Assembly (NCBI GenBank): GCA_965243285.1
Contig: OZ251537.1
Coordinates: forward strand, 1,364,001 to 1,428,000
Direction: 5' to 3'
DNA length: 64,000 nt
Source: JAHRAW01 sp965243285
Lineage (GTDB): Bacteria; Pseudomonadota; Gammaproteobacteria; Arenicellales; Poriferihabitantaceae
Part shown: positions 7,866 to 17,387 of the stretch, piece by piece
How positions within the stretch are numbered: the stretch's first letter is position 1
Layout of the letters: each line of letters starts with the position of its first letter
The notes under the pieces: model-generated
The model's input: the letters and a program-made list of their open reading frames with translations, nothing else
The model's database searches: none
What the model was told of the DNA's origin: nothing
Program-made: the position numbers and the translations under genes

Positions 7866-10800
7866 TTAGGGGCTGTTCCATTTATCAGCCAAAGCTTCAG
7901 CCTGCTGCAAGACGACTTGGACTGCTTCGGGTTGTAGGTCTGGTGGGTAGCCGTGGGCTTTTAATATCCGCCGCACGGCAACACGCATTTTGGCGCGTGC
8001 CATTTCGCTGTGGTGCCAATCGACAGTTGCATTGGAGCGTACAGATTGTAAAACTTCATGGGCAATAAGTTTAAGTTTTTTATCACCCATTAACTCAACG
8101 GCGCTGTTGTTTTCCGCCAGCGCTTCATAGAAGGCGATTTCATCTTCAGATAAACCATCTTTGCCGCGTTGTTCTATTTCAGCGCGTATTTCTTTGGCTA
8201 GATCGATGAGATCTTCGATGACCTGGGCGGTGGTTAATGCATTGGTGTGGTAGCGATTGATGGCTTCGGTCAATCTTTCAGAAAAGGCTTTGGTTTTAAC
8301 CACGCGAGTGCTTAGTTTGGATTTAATTTCCCCATGGAGCAGTTTTTTTAATGCCTCGATAGCCAAATTCTTCTTATCTATCCCGCGCATTTCATTAAGA
8401 AACTCATCCGATAATACGGAGATGTCTGGTGACTGCATGCCGGCGGCTTGCAAGATATCGATAATCTCGGTTGATATAACCGCGCGGTTGATAATCTGCT
8501 GCACGGCAAAATCATCATCTTTGGTTTTTTTACCGCCGCCGACGCTTTTGACTAAAGCGGCACGGATGGCTTGAAAAAAACCGACCTCATCGATGATGTC
8601 GCGGGCAGCATCACTGGATGCGGCGAGCGCAAAGGCGCGGCTTAAATTCAGCACCGCATCGCAATAGCGTTTGTGCGCCTGTTTTTTGGCTTTATCGCTG
8701 CTTTCTTTTTCGGCCGCCCGGCGCTGCGATTCCAATATCCATTCCATGGCGCCGGCCAACACCACCAAACGCGCTTTTGGCTGGCCGTGCAAACCGGCGG
8801 CATAATCAAAACCAAAAAACATATCTTTTACGATTTGATATTTTTCCATCATTACATCAACCGCCTGTTTTTGATCGATGCCGACATTTTTGCGGTCGTT
8901 GTTGGAATAGTCGACCAAGGCATTTTTCAAACTCTGCCCGATGCCGATGTAATCCACCACCAAGCCGCCGCGTTTATCTTTGAATACGCGATTCACGCGC
9001 GCAATGGCTTGCATCAAACCATGCCCTTTCATCGGTTTATCCACATACATGGTGTGCATGGATGGCACATCAAAACCGGTCAGCCACATATCGCGCACAA
9101 TCACTATTTTTAATGCATCATCGGCTTTTTTGGCGCGCTTGGCGAGCAGGTCGCGTCTTGCTTTATTGCCGATGTGTTGCTGCCAATCCGTTCCATCTTC
9201 AGCCGAGCCGCTCATCACCACTTTAATTTTGCCGCTGGCGTCATCGGCGCTATGCCACGCCGGGCGAATGGCAACAATCGCATCGTATAGCGCGATGCAA
9301 ATGCGGCGACTCATGCAAACAATCATCGCCTTGCCGTCCATGGCTTCTGTGCGCGCTTCAAAATGCGCAACCAAATCCGCCGCCACCATTTTTAACCTAT
9401 CTTCAGCGCCGACTAAGGCTTCTATGCGCGCCCACTTTCCTTTCCGGCGTTCTTCTTCGGCGAGGTCATCATCCTCGGCTAATTCATCGATTACCTCATC
9501 AAGTTTATCCACTTCATTTTTATCTAACTCGATGCGCGCCAGTCGGCTTTCATAATAAATGGGCACTGTGGTGCCATCTTCTACGCCGCGTTGGATATCA
9601 TAAATGTCGATGTAGTTGCCGAACACAGCGGGTGTGCTTTTATCAGCCGCTTCAATCGGCGTGCCGGTAAAACCGATGAACGAAGCATTGGGGAGCGCAT
9701 CGCGTAGATGCTTGGCAAAACCATAGGATATTTTGCCGCTGTCGGCGGCGATTTTGGATTTGAAGCCATACTGGGTGCGGTGCGCCTCATCGGCGATAAC
9801 CACCACATTGCGCCGCTCGGTTAGCATGGGGTAGTGGGTTTCGCTTATCTCGGGCGCGAACTTTTGGATGGTGGTGAAAATCACGCCGCCAGATTCCACG
9901 CGCAAGTGTGCTTTTAGATCTTCGCGGTCTTTTGCCTGCACCGGGGTGTGGCGGATGAGATCTTTACAGCCGGCGAAGGTGGTAAATAACTGATCATCTA
10001 AATCATTGCGGTCGGTCAACACCACCAGCGTCGGGTTTGCCATTTGCGGGTGCGCGATAATCGCCCCGGCATAAAACACCATCAGCAAACTTTTGCCCGA
10101 GCCTTGGGTATGCCAGATAATGCCGATTCGTTTATCGCCGTAATCTTGTGCCGCCACCGATGGCAAATTATATTTTGCGGGGTTTTCCCGCGTCCCCTTA
10201 CCCTGCTGCGGGAATATGGCGCGCAAGGTGGAGGCAATCGCATAACGCACCGCATGAAATTGATGATAGCCGGCGATCTTTTTGATGATGCCATCGCCAG
10301 TATTTTCAAACACCACAAAGCCGCGCAGCAACGATAGCAACCGCGCTTTATCAAACACGCCATTGATCAGTGTTTCCAACTCCGGCATATTTTTGCGCGC
10401 GATGTTTTTGCCGTCCACCGTGCGCCACGCCATAAAGCGTTCACTAGTGGCGGTAAGCGAGCCGGCGCGCGCCTGCAATCCATCGGAGGTTATCAGCAAC
10501 CCATTGGTGCGAAATAAGCTCGGAATTTCATCCTTATAGGTTTGCAGCTGATTGTACGCATCATCGATGGTGGCGTTTTCATCGGCGGGGTTTTTCAACT
10601 CAAACACAACGATGGGCAAGCCATTGATAAACACCACCACATCGGCGCGGCGGGTATGCCCGCCTTCGATAACGGTGAATTGATTAACCACCGCCCAATT
10701 ATTATTAGCCGGGTCGTTAAAATCAATCAGCCGGGCGGTATCGCCGCCGAGCGTGCCATCGTCGCGCCTCACCTCTACATCGACGCCGTCGACCATCATG

Positions 10801-11069
10801 CGGTGCAAGCGGCGGTTTTCTTCAATCAGGCTGGGGAAATCGGTTTGTTGAAGTTTGCGCAAGGCATGGCCGCAGGCATCAGCATCAAGATGCGGGTTGA
10901 TGGAATGGAAGGCGGTTTTGAAGCGCTGGATTAATAGGGTGGAATCATAGGATGCGCGTTCGGGAGCATCGCCATCGGGTGAAATATCCGCGCCGCGCAA
11001 TACGCTATAACCGAGCACCGCCAGCCATTCGAGGCAGGCATTTTCGACATCGTTTTCGGTGAGTTTCAT
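7866..11069 (-). CDS. hsdR: type I restriction enzyme, R subunit
   Basis: ATP-dependent translocase and nuclease of a type I restriction-modification complex (R2M2S), 1067 residues. The N-terminal PD-(D/E)xK nuclease has Asp143 in ADVVVFING and ExK at 157-159 in FELKNP. The SF2 helicase motor has Walker A TQGSGKS (321-327), DEAH (427-430) and motif III GFTGTPIE. A C-terminal domain for binding the modification core follows. Its start overlaps the stop of rhuM by 4 bp (ATGA), so they are translationally coupled. It is separated from hsdM/hsdS by about 6.8 kb of accessory genes in the same orientation. Confidence 0.95.
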   Translation of the reverse strand: MKLTENDVENACLEWLAVLGYSVLRGADISPDGDAPERASYDSTLLIQRFKTAFHSINPHLDADACGHALRKLQQTDFPSLIEENRRLHRMMVDGVDVEVRRDDGTLGGDTARLIDFNDPANNNWAVVNQFTVIEGGHTRRADVVVFINGLPIVVFELKNPADENATIDDAYNQLQTYKDEIPSLFRTNGLLITSDGLQARAGSLTATSERFMAWRTVDGKNIARKNMPELETLINGVFDKARLLSLLRGFVVFENTGDGIIKKIAGYHQFHAVRYAIASTLRAIFPQQGKGTRENPAKYNLPSVAAQDYGDKRIGIIWHTQGSGKSLLMVFYAGAIIAHPQMANPTLVVLTDRNDLDDQLFTTFAGCKDLIRHTPVQAKDREDLKAHLRVESGGVIFTTIQKFAPEISETHYPMLTERRNVVVIADEAHRTQYGFKSKIAADSGKISYGFAKHLRDALPNASFIGFTGTPIEAADKSTPAVFGNYIDIYDIQRGVEDGTTVPIYYESRLARIELDKNEVDKLDEVIDELAEDDDLAEEERRKGKWARIEALVGAEDRLKMVAADLVAHFEARTEAMDGKAMIVCMSRRICIALYDAIVAIRPAWHSADDASGKIKVVMSGSAEDGTDWQQHIGNKARRDLLAKRAKKADDALKIVIVRDMWLTGFDVPSMHTMYVDKPMKGHGLMQAIARVNRVFKDKRGGLVVDYIGIGQSLKNALVDYSNNDRKNVGIDQKQAVDVMMEKYQIVKDMFFGFDYAAGLHGQPKARLVVLAGAMEWILESQRRAAEKESSDKAKKQAHKRYCDAVLNLSRAFALAASSDAARDIIDEVGFFQAIRAALVKSVGGGKKTKDDDFAVQQIINRAVISTEIIDILQAAGMQSPDISVLSDEFLNEMRGIDKKNLAIEALKKLLHGEIKSKLSTRVVKTKAFSERLTEAINRYHTNALTTAQVIEDLIDLAKEIRAEIEQRGKDGLSEDEIAFYEALAENNSAVELMGDKKLKLIAHEVLQSVRSNATVDWHHSEMARAKMRVAVRRILKAHGYPPDLQPEAVQVVLQQAEALADKWNSP

Positions 11070-12082
11070 TTTTTAGGTGGTTTGAGGCGTTTTAAATCGG
11101 TTTCAAGTTCCTTTAAGTTCTGCGCTGCCTCGATGGCTTTTTGTTGTATTTCAAAATGTCTAAATTCAACATTGGATTTCTCAATTGCCATCTTATGGGA
11201 TATTGAGCCTGCGTGTGTTAAGAGGTCTCTACCGTTCAATTGTAAAACACCATCTAACCTTTGAATCCAATCTTGCATATACATGGGCGTTTGTTGTTGC
11301 GCCATAGTATCGGCAAAGGCTAAATATTGCTCTACCAATAAGCCTAACAATTTAATTTCATCCTCATTTAGATAGTTTTTAGCAACATTGACATCGGCCT
11401 TTTTGATGGAAATAGTATTTTTCTTATCGTAAGAAAGCATACCCATTAAAGGTAAATTAGCATCGGCGCGTTTGTGTATCAACTCGGCCGCCGTTTGCTG
11501 ACTAACAGCCCAAAGTAACTTGTTTTGAACCACTTTAAAAAAATGAGTGGTTTTTTCATCCTTGGGGTTGTAATCAATGCTGGTGGTGTAAATGTCTTTA
11601 ATCTTTTGATAAAAAAATCTTTCGGATAAGCGTATTTCACGAATGCGTTCTTGCAACTCATTGAAATAGTTCATGCCCTTGCCAGATTTAAAGTGCTCAT
11701 CGTTTAAAGTAAAGCCCTTAATAAGGTACTCTTTTAGGCGTTGAGTCGCCCATATGCGGAATTGCGTGCCCTGTACAGATTTGACACGGTACCCCACGGA
11801 TATGACCACATCTAAATGGTATAAATTTACTGGAGAATTTTGTGTTTTCCCTTGTATTGCGCCATGTTGAGTGGTTGTTCGAGAATCCCGAACAACCACT
11901 TTTTGGTCCAATTCCCCCTCTTCAAAAATATTGCTAATGTGCCAACTAATGGTGGCTTTAGATTTTTGAAATAGTGCTTGCATTTGTGCTTGCGTAAGCC
12001 AAACGCTATCTTCATCTAACTGCACATCTATTTTAATATTGCCATCAGTATTTTGATAGAGCAACACTTCGCCTTTGTTCAT
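11066..12082 (-). CDS. rhuM: RhuM family protein
   Basis: 338 residues with the RhuM family features: N-terminal GEVLLYQNTDGNIKIDVQ, the DNA-binding-like VWLTQAQMQALFQKSKATIS segment, and YHLDVVISVGYRVKSVQGTQFRIWA. RhuM proteins are named from a Salmonella pathogenicity island and are common passengers of type I hsd loci; their molecular role is not established. The C-terminal ~50 residues are predicted coiled coil (QQKAIEAAQNLKELETDLKR). It overlaps hsdR by 4 bp. Confidence 0.88.
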   Translation of the reverse strand: MNKGEVLLYQNTDGNIKIDVQLDEDSVWLTQAQMQALFQKSKATISWHISNIFEEGELDQKVVVRDSRTTTQHGAIQGKTQNSPVNLYHLDVVISVGYRVKSVQGTQFRIWATQRLKEYLIKGFTLNDEHFKSGKGMNYFNELQERIREIRLSERFFYQKIKDIYTTSIDYNPKDEKTTHFFKVVQNKLLWAVSQQTAAELIHKRADANLPLMGMLSYDKKNTISIKKADVNVAKNYLNEDEIKLLGLLVEQYLAFADTMAQQQTPMYMQDWIQRLDGVLQLNGRDLLTHAGSISHKMAIEKSNVEFRHFEIQQKAIEAAQNLKELETDLKRLKPPKK

Positions 12083-12135
12083 TTTTGCTGTTTGGGTTTA
12101 GTGAGGTTCATAAAAAAATCAGCCATTTTTTTGAT

Positions 12136-12444
12136 TTACTTTTGATAGAATAATTTACCCACTTTTTCAATATGGAAAATCAGACTGGCATTTTTAATAT
12201 TTTCAAAATATTGAATATCGCATAAATAAGGAAAATTAGATTCGTCTATTTCGTCTTGTATGCACGCCAATAAACGGTAATCATTTGTTTTAGCGTGTCG
12301 GATTACTAAATCAATATCACTGCGCGGTGTGAAATTACCCTTAGCACGCGACCCATAAACAATAACACTACCGCTTGTTAAATACTCTGCAAAACATGCT
12401 TGTAATAACTTTGCTTGCTTAGAGGTTAGACCAAAGGGATTCAT
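12136..12444 (-). CDS. mntA: MNT-type nucleotidyltransferase antitoxin
   Basis: 102 residues. The minimal nucleotidyltransferase signature GS-X10-DxD is intact in YGSRAKGNFTPRSDIDLVI. In characterised HEPN/MNT systems MntA modifies a tyrosine of the HEPN toxin and neutralises it. The start overlaps the stop of the HEPN gene by 4 bp (12441-12444), which is the typical toxin-first order. Confidence 0.9.
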   Translation of the reverse strand: MNPFGLTSKQAKLLQACFAEYLTSGSVIVYGSRAKGNFTPRSDIDLVIRHAKTNDYRLLACIQDEIDESNFPYLCDIQYFENIKNASLIFHIEKVGKLFYQK

Positions 12445-12869
12445 TGGATTTGTTCTGCAATTAAATAGTCATTCAGCTCATCCAATCGTGAAAAATAATC
12501 ATTGCGGATGTTTGTTAGTACTCGGTCAAAAGCTGCATAATCATAAGTATGGCTCATTCTATTGCGATCATCTGCCATTCTAAGCCATATTTCAACATCA
12601 TCAATATACTTACTTTGAAAAGCCTGTTTGAATATGATTTTTGGGGCAATTTTATCTAACTTAATGCCATCGTATTCCATTTTATCTTTGAGCGTTTTCC
12701 ACGAAAGTTCAAAGGTAAATTGAAATCTATGAATAATGCCTTCTTTAACAATGGGGGAGTGACTGAGAATATCTTTCCCTTGTTCGTGTTCAACAAATTC
12801 TCGTAATAAGGTTAAGGCACGATTAAAGTTATGGTGTCTTTGCTGCCAGCGAATGTCTTCGTTTTTCAT
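12441..12869 (-). CDS. hepT: HEPN toxin HepT (HI0074-like)
   Basis: 142 residues of the nucleotidyltransferase-substrate-binding family. The HEPN RNase and modification motif RX4HXY is complete as RNRMSHTY. The helical segment RFQFTFELSWKTLKDKMEY is typical of HI0074. With the overlapping mntA it forms a complete toxin/antitoxin pair inserted between the RloC-like gene and rhuM. A decayed copy of the rhuM start lies just upstream, suggesting that the pair arrived as a cassette. Confidence 0.9.
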   Translation of the reverse strand: MKNEDIRWQQRHHNFNRALTLLREFVEHEQGKDILSHSPIVKEGIIHRFQFTFELSWKTLKDKMEYDGIKLDKIAPKIIFKQAFQSKYIDDVEIWLRMADDRNRMSHTYDYAAFDRVLTNIRNDYFSRLDELNDYLIAEQIQ

Positions 12870-12895
12870 GAATTTTGATCAATGAGTGTTATACA

Positions 12896-12955
12896 TTATT
12901 TTATTTTGATATTGGCATCAAGGTTTTGATATAGCAGTAATTCGCCTTTGTTTAT
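12896..12955 (-). pseudogene. remnant of a second rhuM 5' end
   Basis: Read on the minus strand from 12955 it gives INKGELLLYQNLDANIKIK and a stop, against MNKGEVLLYQNTDGNIKID at the start of rhuM. The upstream bases also resemble those before rhuM. The start codon is ATA instead of ATG. The intact gene lies ~0.8 kb further along the same strand, on the other side of hepT-mntA. Confidence 0.75.
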
Positions 12956-12985
12956 TGTTGCTTTTTGAGTTTTATTTATACAGTT

Positions 12986-15559
12986 TCATTGATTATTCGC
13001 CGTCATATTTAAAATCTCTTCAAGAGTTTTTATCATTTCTTTGAACTCTTCTCTTTCTATTGGGTTCTCTTGATCTTCTATTCCATTATGTATTACTGCA
13101 GAAGCTCTATGATGTATTCTTTTCAAATTATCAATAGTATTACTATCACAACCTACATTATTTAAACCTGCCCAATTAATATTACTTTTATTACCAGTGT
13201 ATTTTGTTGGTACTTGTTCATTAAAAATCTTTTCATCAATGCAACATTCAACAGTTTTTCTTATTAAGGAAGCAACTTCAGTAAAATTTTTAAATGGTAA
13301 TATATTCAAATAACATTGTGCTGTTTTAATATGTGTTTCTGCTTTGTTTTGTTTATACGGCATTAAAGCACCTTTACTATTTTTACCTTCACTATTTACT
13401 TGATAAATATAAATATGCTTGTGTTCCTTGCCACAATGAGTGTTAATTGTTTTGCAAATATGACTGTTTTGTACTCCTCTAAATGCATCAAGGAATAGTC
13501 TATTATGGGTAAATAGAATAATTTGATTTTCTAGTTTTAAAAGTGATTTTGCAAAATTTGCCGCTATTTTATGATCAAGGCTATTAACAGGGTCATCTAA
13601 AATAATCGGATCTTTACTTTTTTTAATTTTCACCTCTGCTAAAAAAAGAGCTAAACCAACAGCTTTTTGTTCTCCATCACTTAAAATTTCTGTAATATTG
13701 TTATTTTTAGTAAGAATTAATTTTGTACTTGAAGTGCCTTTTTTACTATTTGCGTTTTCAATACTAACATCAAGATTGTTGTATTCCAACAAATTTGACA
13801 ATTCAGTTGAAAAATTATTTTTTAAATTTTCTGTTATCAAAATGCTATGAACTTTTTTTGATAGCCTGCTAACGCTATTAGTATTTATTTTCTTTGCTTT
13901 ATTTTTTAAATTTTCTTCATCAGAATTAATCTCAAACCATTTTTTAATGCTATTTTTTTGTTTGCTGATAGAGTCATTTTCTAACAAGGTTTTTATTTCG
14001 TTTTCAAGTTTTTCAACACTTTCCTTCTTCTTCTTGTCATCAGCAGATAATTGATCAACTTCTTCTTTCATCTTGGATATGATACTTGACAGTTTACCAG
14101 ATAAAACCTTTGTATCATATACCTTAGGCGTATCAGCATTAGCTGTTTTATCTTTTAGCATTTTCAGAAGCTTGTTTTTGATGTCACCAAAACTTGTATT
14201 TGTATCAGCTATCAATTGAGAAAGAGTTTGATTAGAACTTTCAACCTCAGTAGAAGTTAATATTTCTTTAATGTTTTCTTTGATAGTGTATTGAATTGAA
14301 AGCCGCTCAAGTTTATTTTTCAGAGTTTCAATATTCTGAATTGTTGTGTTTAGCTTAGATTCGGATTCATCTCTAAGAAAATTTCCGTATGCTTTAACTA
14401 ATTGGATAGAGTCACCTGCTAAAGGTTGGCGACAATAAGCACAAGTATCTTTACTAGTATTTAATTTTGACGAGTAGATTTCTCCTGCTTTAATAAATTC
14501 TTTCCATTCTGCTGAATTACTTTCAGGGATGCTCTTTAAAATATCAAATTGTTCTTTTGCTAGTCGATTTGCTGTTTTATTTGCTGAATATAATTCTAGT
14601 AGTCCTGTTGCTTCTTGTATTAAATTTGAAATTTTTGTATAAGTGTTGTCAATATGTTCTTTTATTTGTTCTAACTCGTTTTTTTTACTGTTGATCAGGG
14701 AAATTTTATCTTGAATATTAACTTGTTTTAGATTCGATAACTCTTTTTTAGCATTTGAAAGCTTTAGAGCGTCCTCTTGTGAAAAAGAATAACGACATTC
14801 AATTATTTTTTTTGTTTCATTAGAAATAGTATGATCTTCAAATAATGACTTAATTTCTTCTCTAAAATATGTTGGTTCTAAGATGGGTTTTTCACTTCTT
14901 TTTTCTTTTGCTTTATCAGCGATCTTTGTGTTAAAACCATCCATTAATCCAGCTAAATATTTGAAAAGATGTAAACTTAAAGGTTGGATAAGAGTGCTGT
15001 CTGCTTCCCTTTTTTCTAGTAAATCATTCAAATATGATGTATCAAAAACTTTACATTTGTTTAGTGGAGCAATAGAACGAGGTTTGCCCTTCCAATCAAT
15101 TGTTTCACTTTGTCCTTCTGTTTTAAAACTTAACTCTACTTCAATTGATTTTTTTGTTTCAATATGAATATTTGATAATATGTTTTTCCTTGTGTTGCCT
15201 CCTGCAATCTCATTTAGCACCTTGAAATAACTACTTTTTCCAGTGCCATTTAAACCATATAAAATGGTTACATCATCAGTAAATTTTATGTGCTGATTTT
15301 CTTTTAAGGCATTAACACCAGTTTTATGTATAAGTTCTGTTATGTAAATTCTTGATTCTGATGATTCAGATAATTCAGTATTTATATTTGGCTCAGTAAT
15401 ACTTAAGCTAGTACCGTTTATTAAATGTTCAAATACGGTTTCTAATTTTTCATGTGATATATTGCCATTGGTTTCAATGGCTTCATAAATTAAAGCTTTT
15501 AACCAGTCAGATTGAGAGGTTGCAAACTCTTTTAAATATTCTTTTGCATTCGCTTTCAT
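12986..15559 (-). CDS. RloC/PrrC-like AAA ATPase, candidate anticodon-nuclease guard
   Basis: 857 residues, very AT-rich compared with all neighbours. The ABC/SMC-like ATPase has Walker A GLNGTGKSS (102-110), a long coiled-coil middle with a CxxC pair CAYC (373-376) that could form a zinc hook, signature LSDGEQ (626-631), Walker B PIILDDP (651-657) and H-loop FTHNR (683-687). The C-terminal ~110 residues contain R767-x3-E771 followed by histidines at 816, 817 and 824, which recalls the Arg-Glu-His triad of the PrrC/RloC tRNA anticodon nucleases. The position beside hsdS and hsdM also matches prr/rloC loci, where the nuclease guards the restriction system. The nuclease assignment is inference; a generic AAA_13 ATPase is the alternative. 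Confidence 0.7.
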   Translation of the reverse strand: MKANAKEYLKEFATSQSDWLKALIYEAIETNGNISHEKLETVFEHLINGTSLSITEPNINTELSESSESRIYITELIHKTGVNALKENQHIKFTDDVTILYGLNGTGKSSYFKVLNEIAGGNTRKNILSNIHIETKKSIEVELSFKTEGQSETIDWKGKPRSIAPLNKCKVFDTSYLNDLLEKREADSTLIQPLSLHLFKYLAGLMDGFNTKIADKAKEKRSEKPILEPTYFREEIKSLFEDHTISNETKKIIECRYSFSQEDALKLSNAKKELSNLKQVNIQDKISLINSKKNELEQIKEHIDNTYTKISNLIQEATGLLELYSANKTANRLAKEQFDILKSIPESNSAEWKEFIKAGEIYSSKLNTSKDTCAYCRQPLAGDSIQLVKAYGNFLRDESESKLNTTIQNIETLKNKLERLSIQYTIKENIKEILTSTEVESSNQTLSQLIADTNTSFGDIKNKLLKMLKDKTANADTPKVYDTKVLSGKLSSIISKMKEEVDQLSADDKKKKESVEKLENEIKTLLENDSISKQKNSIKKWFEINSDEENLKNKAKKINTNSVSRLSKKVHSILITENLKNNFSTELSNLLEYNNLDVSIENANSKKGTSSTKLILTKNNNITEILSDGEQKAVGLALFLAEVKIKKSKDPIILDDPVNSLDHKIAANFAKSLLKLENQIILFTHNRLFLDAFRGVQNSHICKTINTHCGKEHKHIYIYQVNSEGKNSKGALMPYKQNKAETHIKTAQCYLNILPFKNFTEVASLIRKTVECCIDEKIFNEQVPTKYTGNKSNINWAGLNNVGCDSNTIDNLKRIHHRASAVIHNGIEDQENPIEREEFKEMIKTLEEILNMTANNQ

Positions 15560-15614
15560 ACGTTAAATTTTGGCTTTTTAATGAAGTGAAATTTTCTTTG
15601 GTGAGTTTTATATT

Positions 15615-17387
15615 CTATTGCGATTCTGCTTCTACTGCAAGCATTGCCTCGGGGACACTTAACTTACCACTGATAAGCTGGGGTAGTAGGGTATCACGTA
15701 ATTCGGCGAGGGTTTGGTTTTCTTTTCCCAAAGCAAGCCTTTGATCTATTAGTGGGGTAATTGTTAGATTAAAAGTGTCGGATAGTGCTTTTGTTGGTGC
15801 TGTAAACTTGCATGATAAAACCTCTTGTTGATTCAAGCCAGGTTGAGCGGCCTTGCTAGTACCCATTGAATTTAGCTGTTGCGAGAGTATTTCTAATTGG
15901 CAAAGCGAGTAAAGAAAAGACTGCCCAAGTTCCTTGCTTCGGATCAAAAAAACATGCTCATTCACCATAAACCTTTCAAATGGGAATCCATTACCAAATA
16001 AGCTAACCCTAGTTGGATCACCTACATTGGCGCCATCTTTGTAAATGGCAACATCATAATTTTGGACCCAGCCTTTAGAGCTTTTTTCTGCAAATTCTTT
16101 TTTTACAAATTTCAACTTTGAGTAATCGAATTCACCTATTTTCAATAAACTTTCGGCTCCAATACTCGGAATCCCTTCGCTTAAAGATTTATCTATTCCG
16201 CCTTTAGGTCTCTTACCAGATTCAAGTTCGATATTAAAATCGCCCAGAGTTCTTATGACAAATCCCATCGGCAGGCCATCATCGCCAAAGGTGTTGGGAA
16301 ATAGTGCGGCGGTTTCGGTGTCCATATGGGCTAAATATCGTTTAGCACGTTCTACCGTCCAATCACTTTCCACTGGCTCGCCAGCGACCTTTGCCCTTGA
16401 CTTGCCGTCTCTCTGCTCTATGGGGGATTGATTAGATGGTTGGTGGTTATGCAGTGCCATTTTTGCATGGACGGGGTCGAAATCTACAAACCAGCTTTTG
16501 AATATCGCCCGTGTCATCTCCTCCAGCGTAGCGTTCATTTGGTAGTTGAGTTCGATTTTGTCGTCAAGTTCACCTAATACAGATGCTATGGCTTTTTGTT
16601 CTTTTAGAGGTGGGCATTTGAATGTAAAATTTGCTATAGCGTCATTTGGAACTCGTTGTCTACCAGAAGTGCCGACCATGTGGTGAATAGCGTATTCTCG
16701 AAATTTAGGTAATCGAGAAAAATAGTAGATAAAATCATTATTTGATATGCCATTTTTCTCTCTAAGAACAATGAACTCAGTTGAACCCCATGCAGGCGAG
16801 GAAGATATACCTTTGTATTGTGATGTTTTTCCATTTTCTAGGCATGGGGTTATTCTTGCTAGTAATGTGTCGCCAGTTTCGAATTTTGACCCAGAACCTT
16901 TAAATACTTTATTCACTGCGGGGTATACTAACCTTATTGAGGGTTCTAAATTTTTCATCTCCACAAATGGATATGATTTTCTTTTACTCAACTTAATTTT
17001 TGGGTTTATCTCAATAACATCGCCAATTTGATGTGTTTGCCACCCACTCGGCAAGTCGTCTACACCACCCAACGGCAACGCTACTTTATTTTGGTTCACA
17101 ATGGTTCTAAATGCTGGGGTTACGCCCGACAAATCGACTATATCAACTTTATAGGGCAGGTCTGAATCTTCAAATGCATAGCGAAGATCGCACAATACTT
17201 GTGCTGAAACTGCCGCCGTATCTGCTTTGTTATTGAGCAGGGCCAGATCTAAGTCTGAATAGGTTTTTGCCTCACCGGTGGCACGGCTGCCAAATACATA
17301 AATGCTGGTGGCGTCGGGCAGGTGCTCGTGCAATATGCCTTGCACGATAGACAGGTGTTGGGGGCGAATGTCGATTTTTGCGGTCAT
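15615..17387 (-). CDS. hsdS: MNT nucleotidyltransferase domain fused to type I specificity subunit HsdS
   Basis: 590 residues. Residues 1-~103 are a complete MNT domain with GS-X10-DxD in FGSRATGEAKTYSDLDLAL and the family end LPYKVDIVDLSGVTPAFRTI. The chain then passes directly into an HsdS start, LPSGWQTHQIGDVIEINPK. HsdS has two target-recognition halves separated by conserved helices (KSWFVDFDPVHAKM, near residue 295) and ends with LAELRDTLLPQLISGKLSV. The start codon overlaps the HEPN gene stop by 4 bp, as for a normal MNT antitoxin. The reading frame is continuous with no stop or suspect slip at the junction. Expected roles: DNA sequence recognition for HsdM/HsdR, plus modification of the adjacent HEPN toxin. 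Confidence 0.9.
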   Translation of the reverse strand: MTAKIDIRPQHLSIVQGILHEHLPDATSIYVFGSRATGEAKTYSDLDLALLNNKADTAAVSAQVLCDLRYAFEDSDLPYKVDIVDLSGVTPAFRTIVNQNKVALPLGGVDDLPSGWQTHQIGDVIEINPKIKLSKRKSYPFVEMKNLEPSIRLVYPAVNKVFKGSGSKFETGDTLLARITPCLENGKTSQYKGISSSPAWGSTEFIVLREKNGISNNDFIYYFSRLPKFREYAIHHMVGTSGRQRVPNDAIANFTFKCPPLKEQKAIASVLGELDDKIELNYQMNATLEEMTRAIFKSWFVDFDPVHAKMALHNHQPSNQSPIEQRDGKSRAKVAGEPVESDWTVERAKRYLAHMDTETAALFPNTFGDDGLPMGFVIRTLGDFNIELESGKRPKGGIDKSLSEGIPSIGAESLLKIGEFDYSKLKFVKKEFAEKSSKGWVQNYDVAIYKDGANVGDPTRVSLFGNGFPFERFMVNEHVFLIRSKELGQSFLYSLCQLEILSQQLNSMGTSKAAQPGLNQQEVLSCKFTAPTKALSDTFNLTITPLIDQRLALGKENQTLAELRDTLLPQLISGKLSVPEAMLAVEAESQ

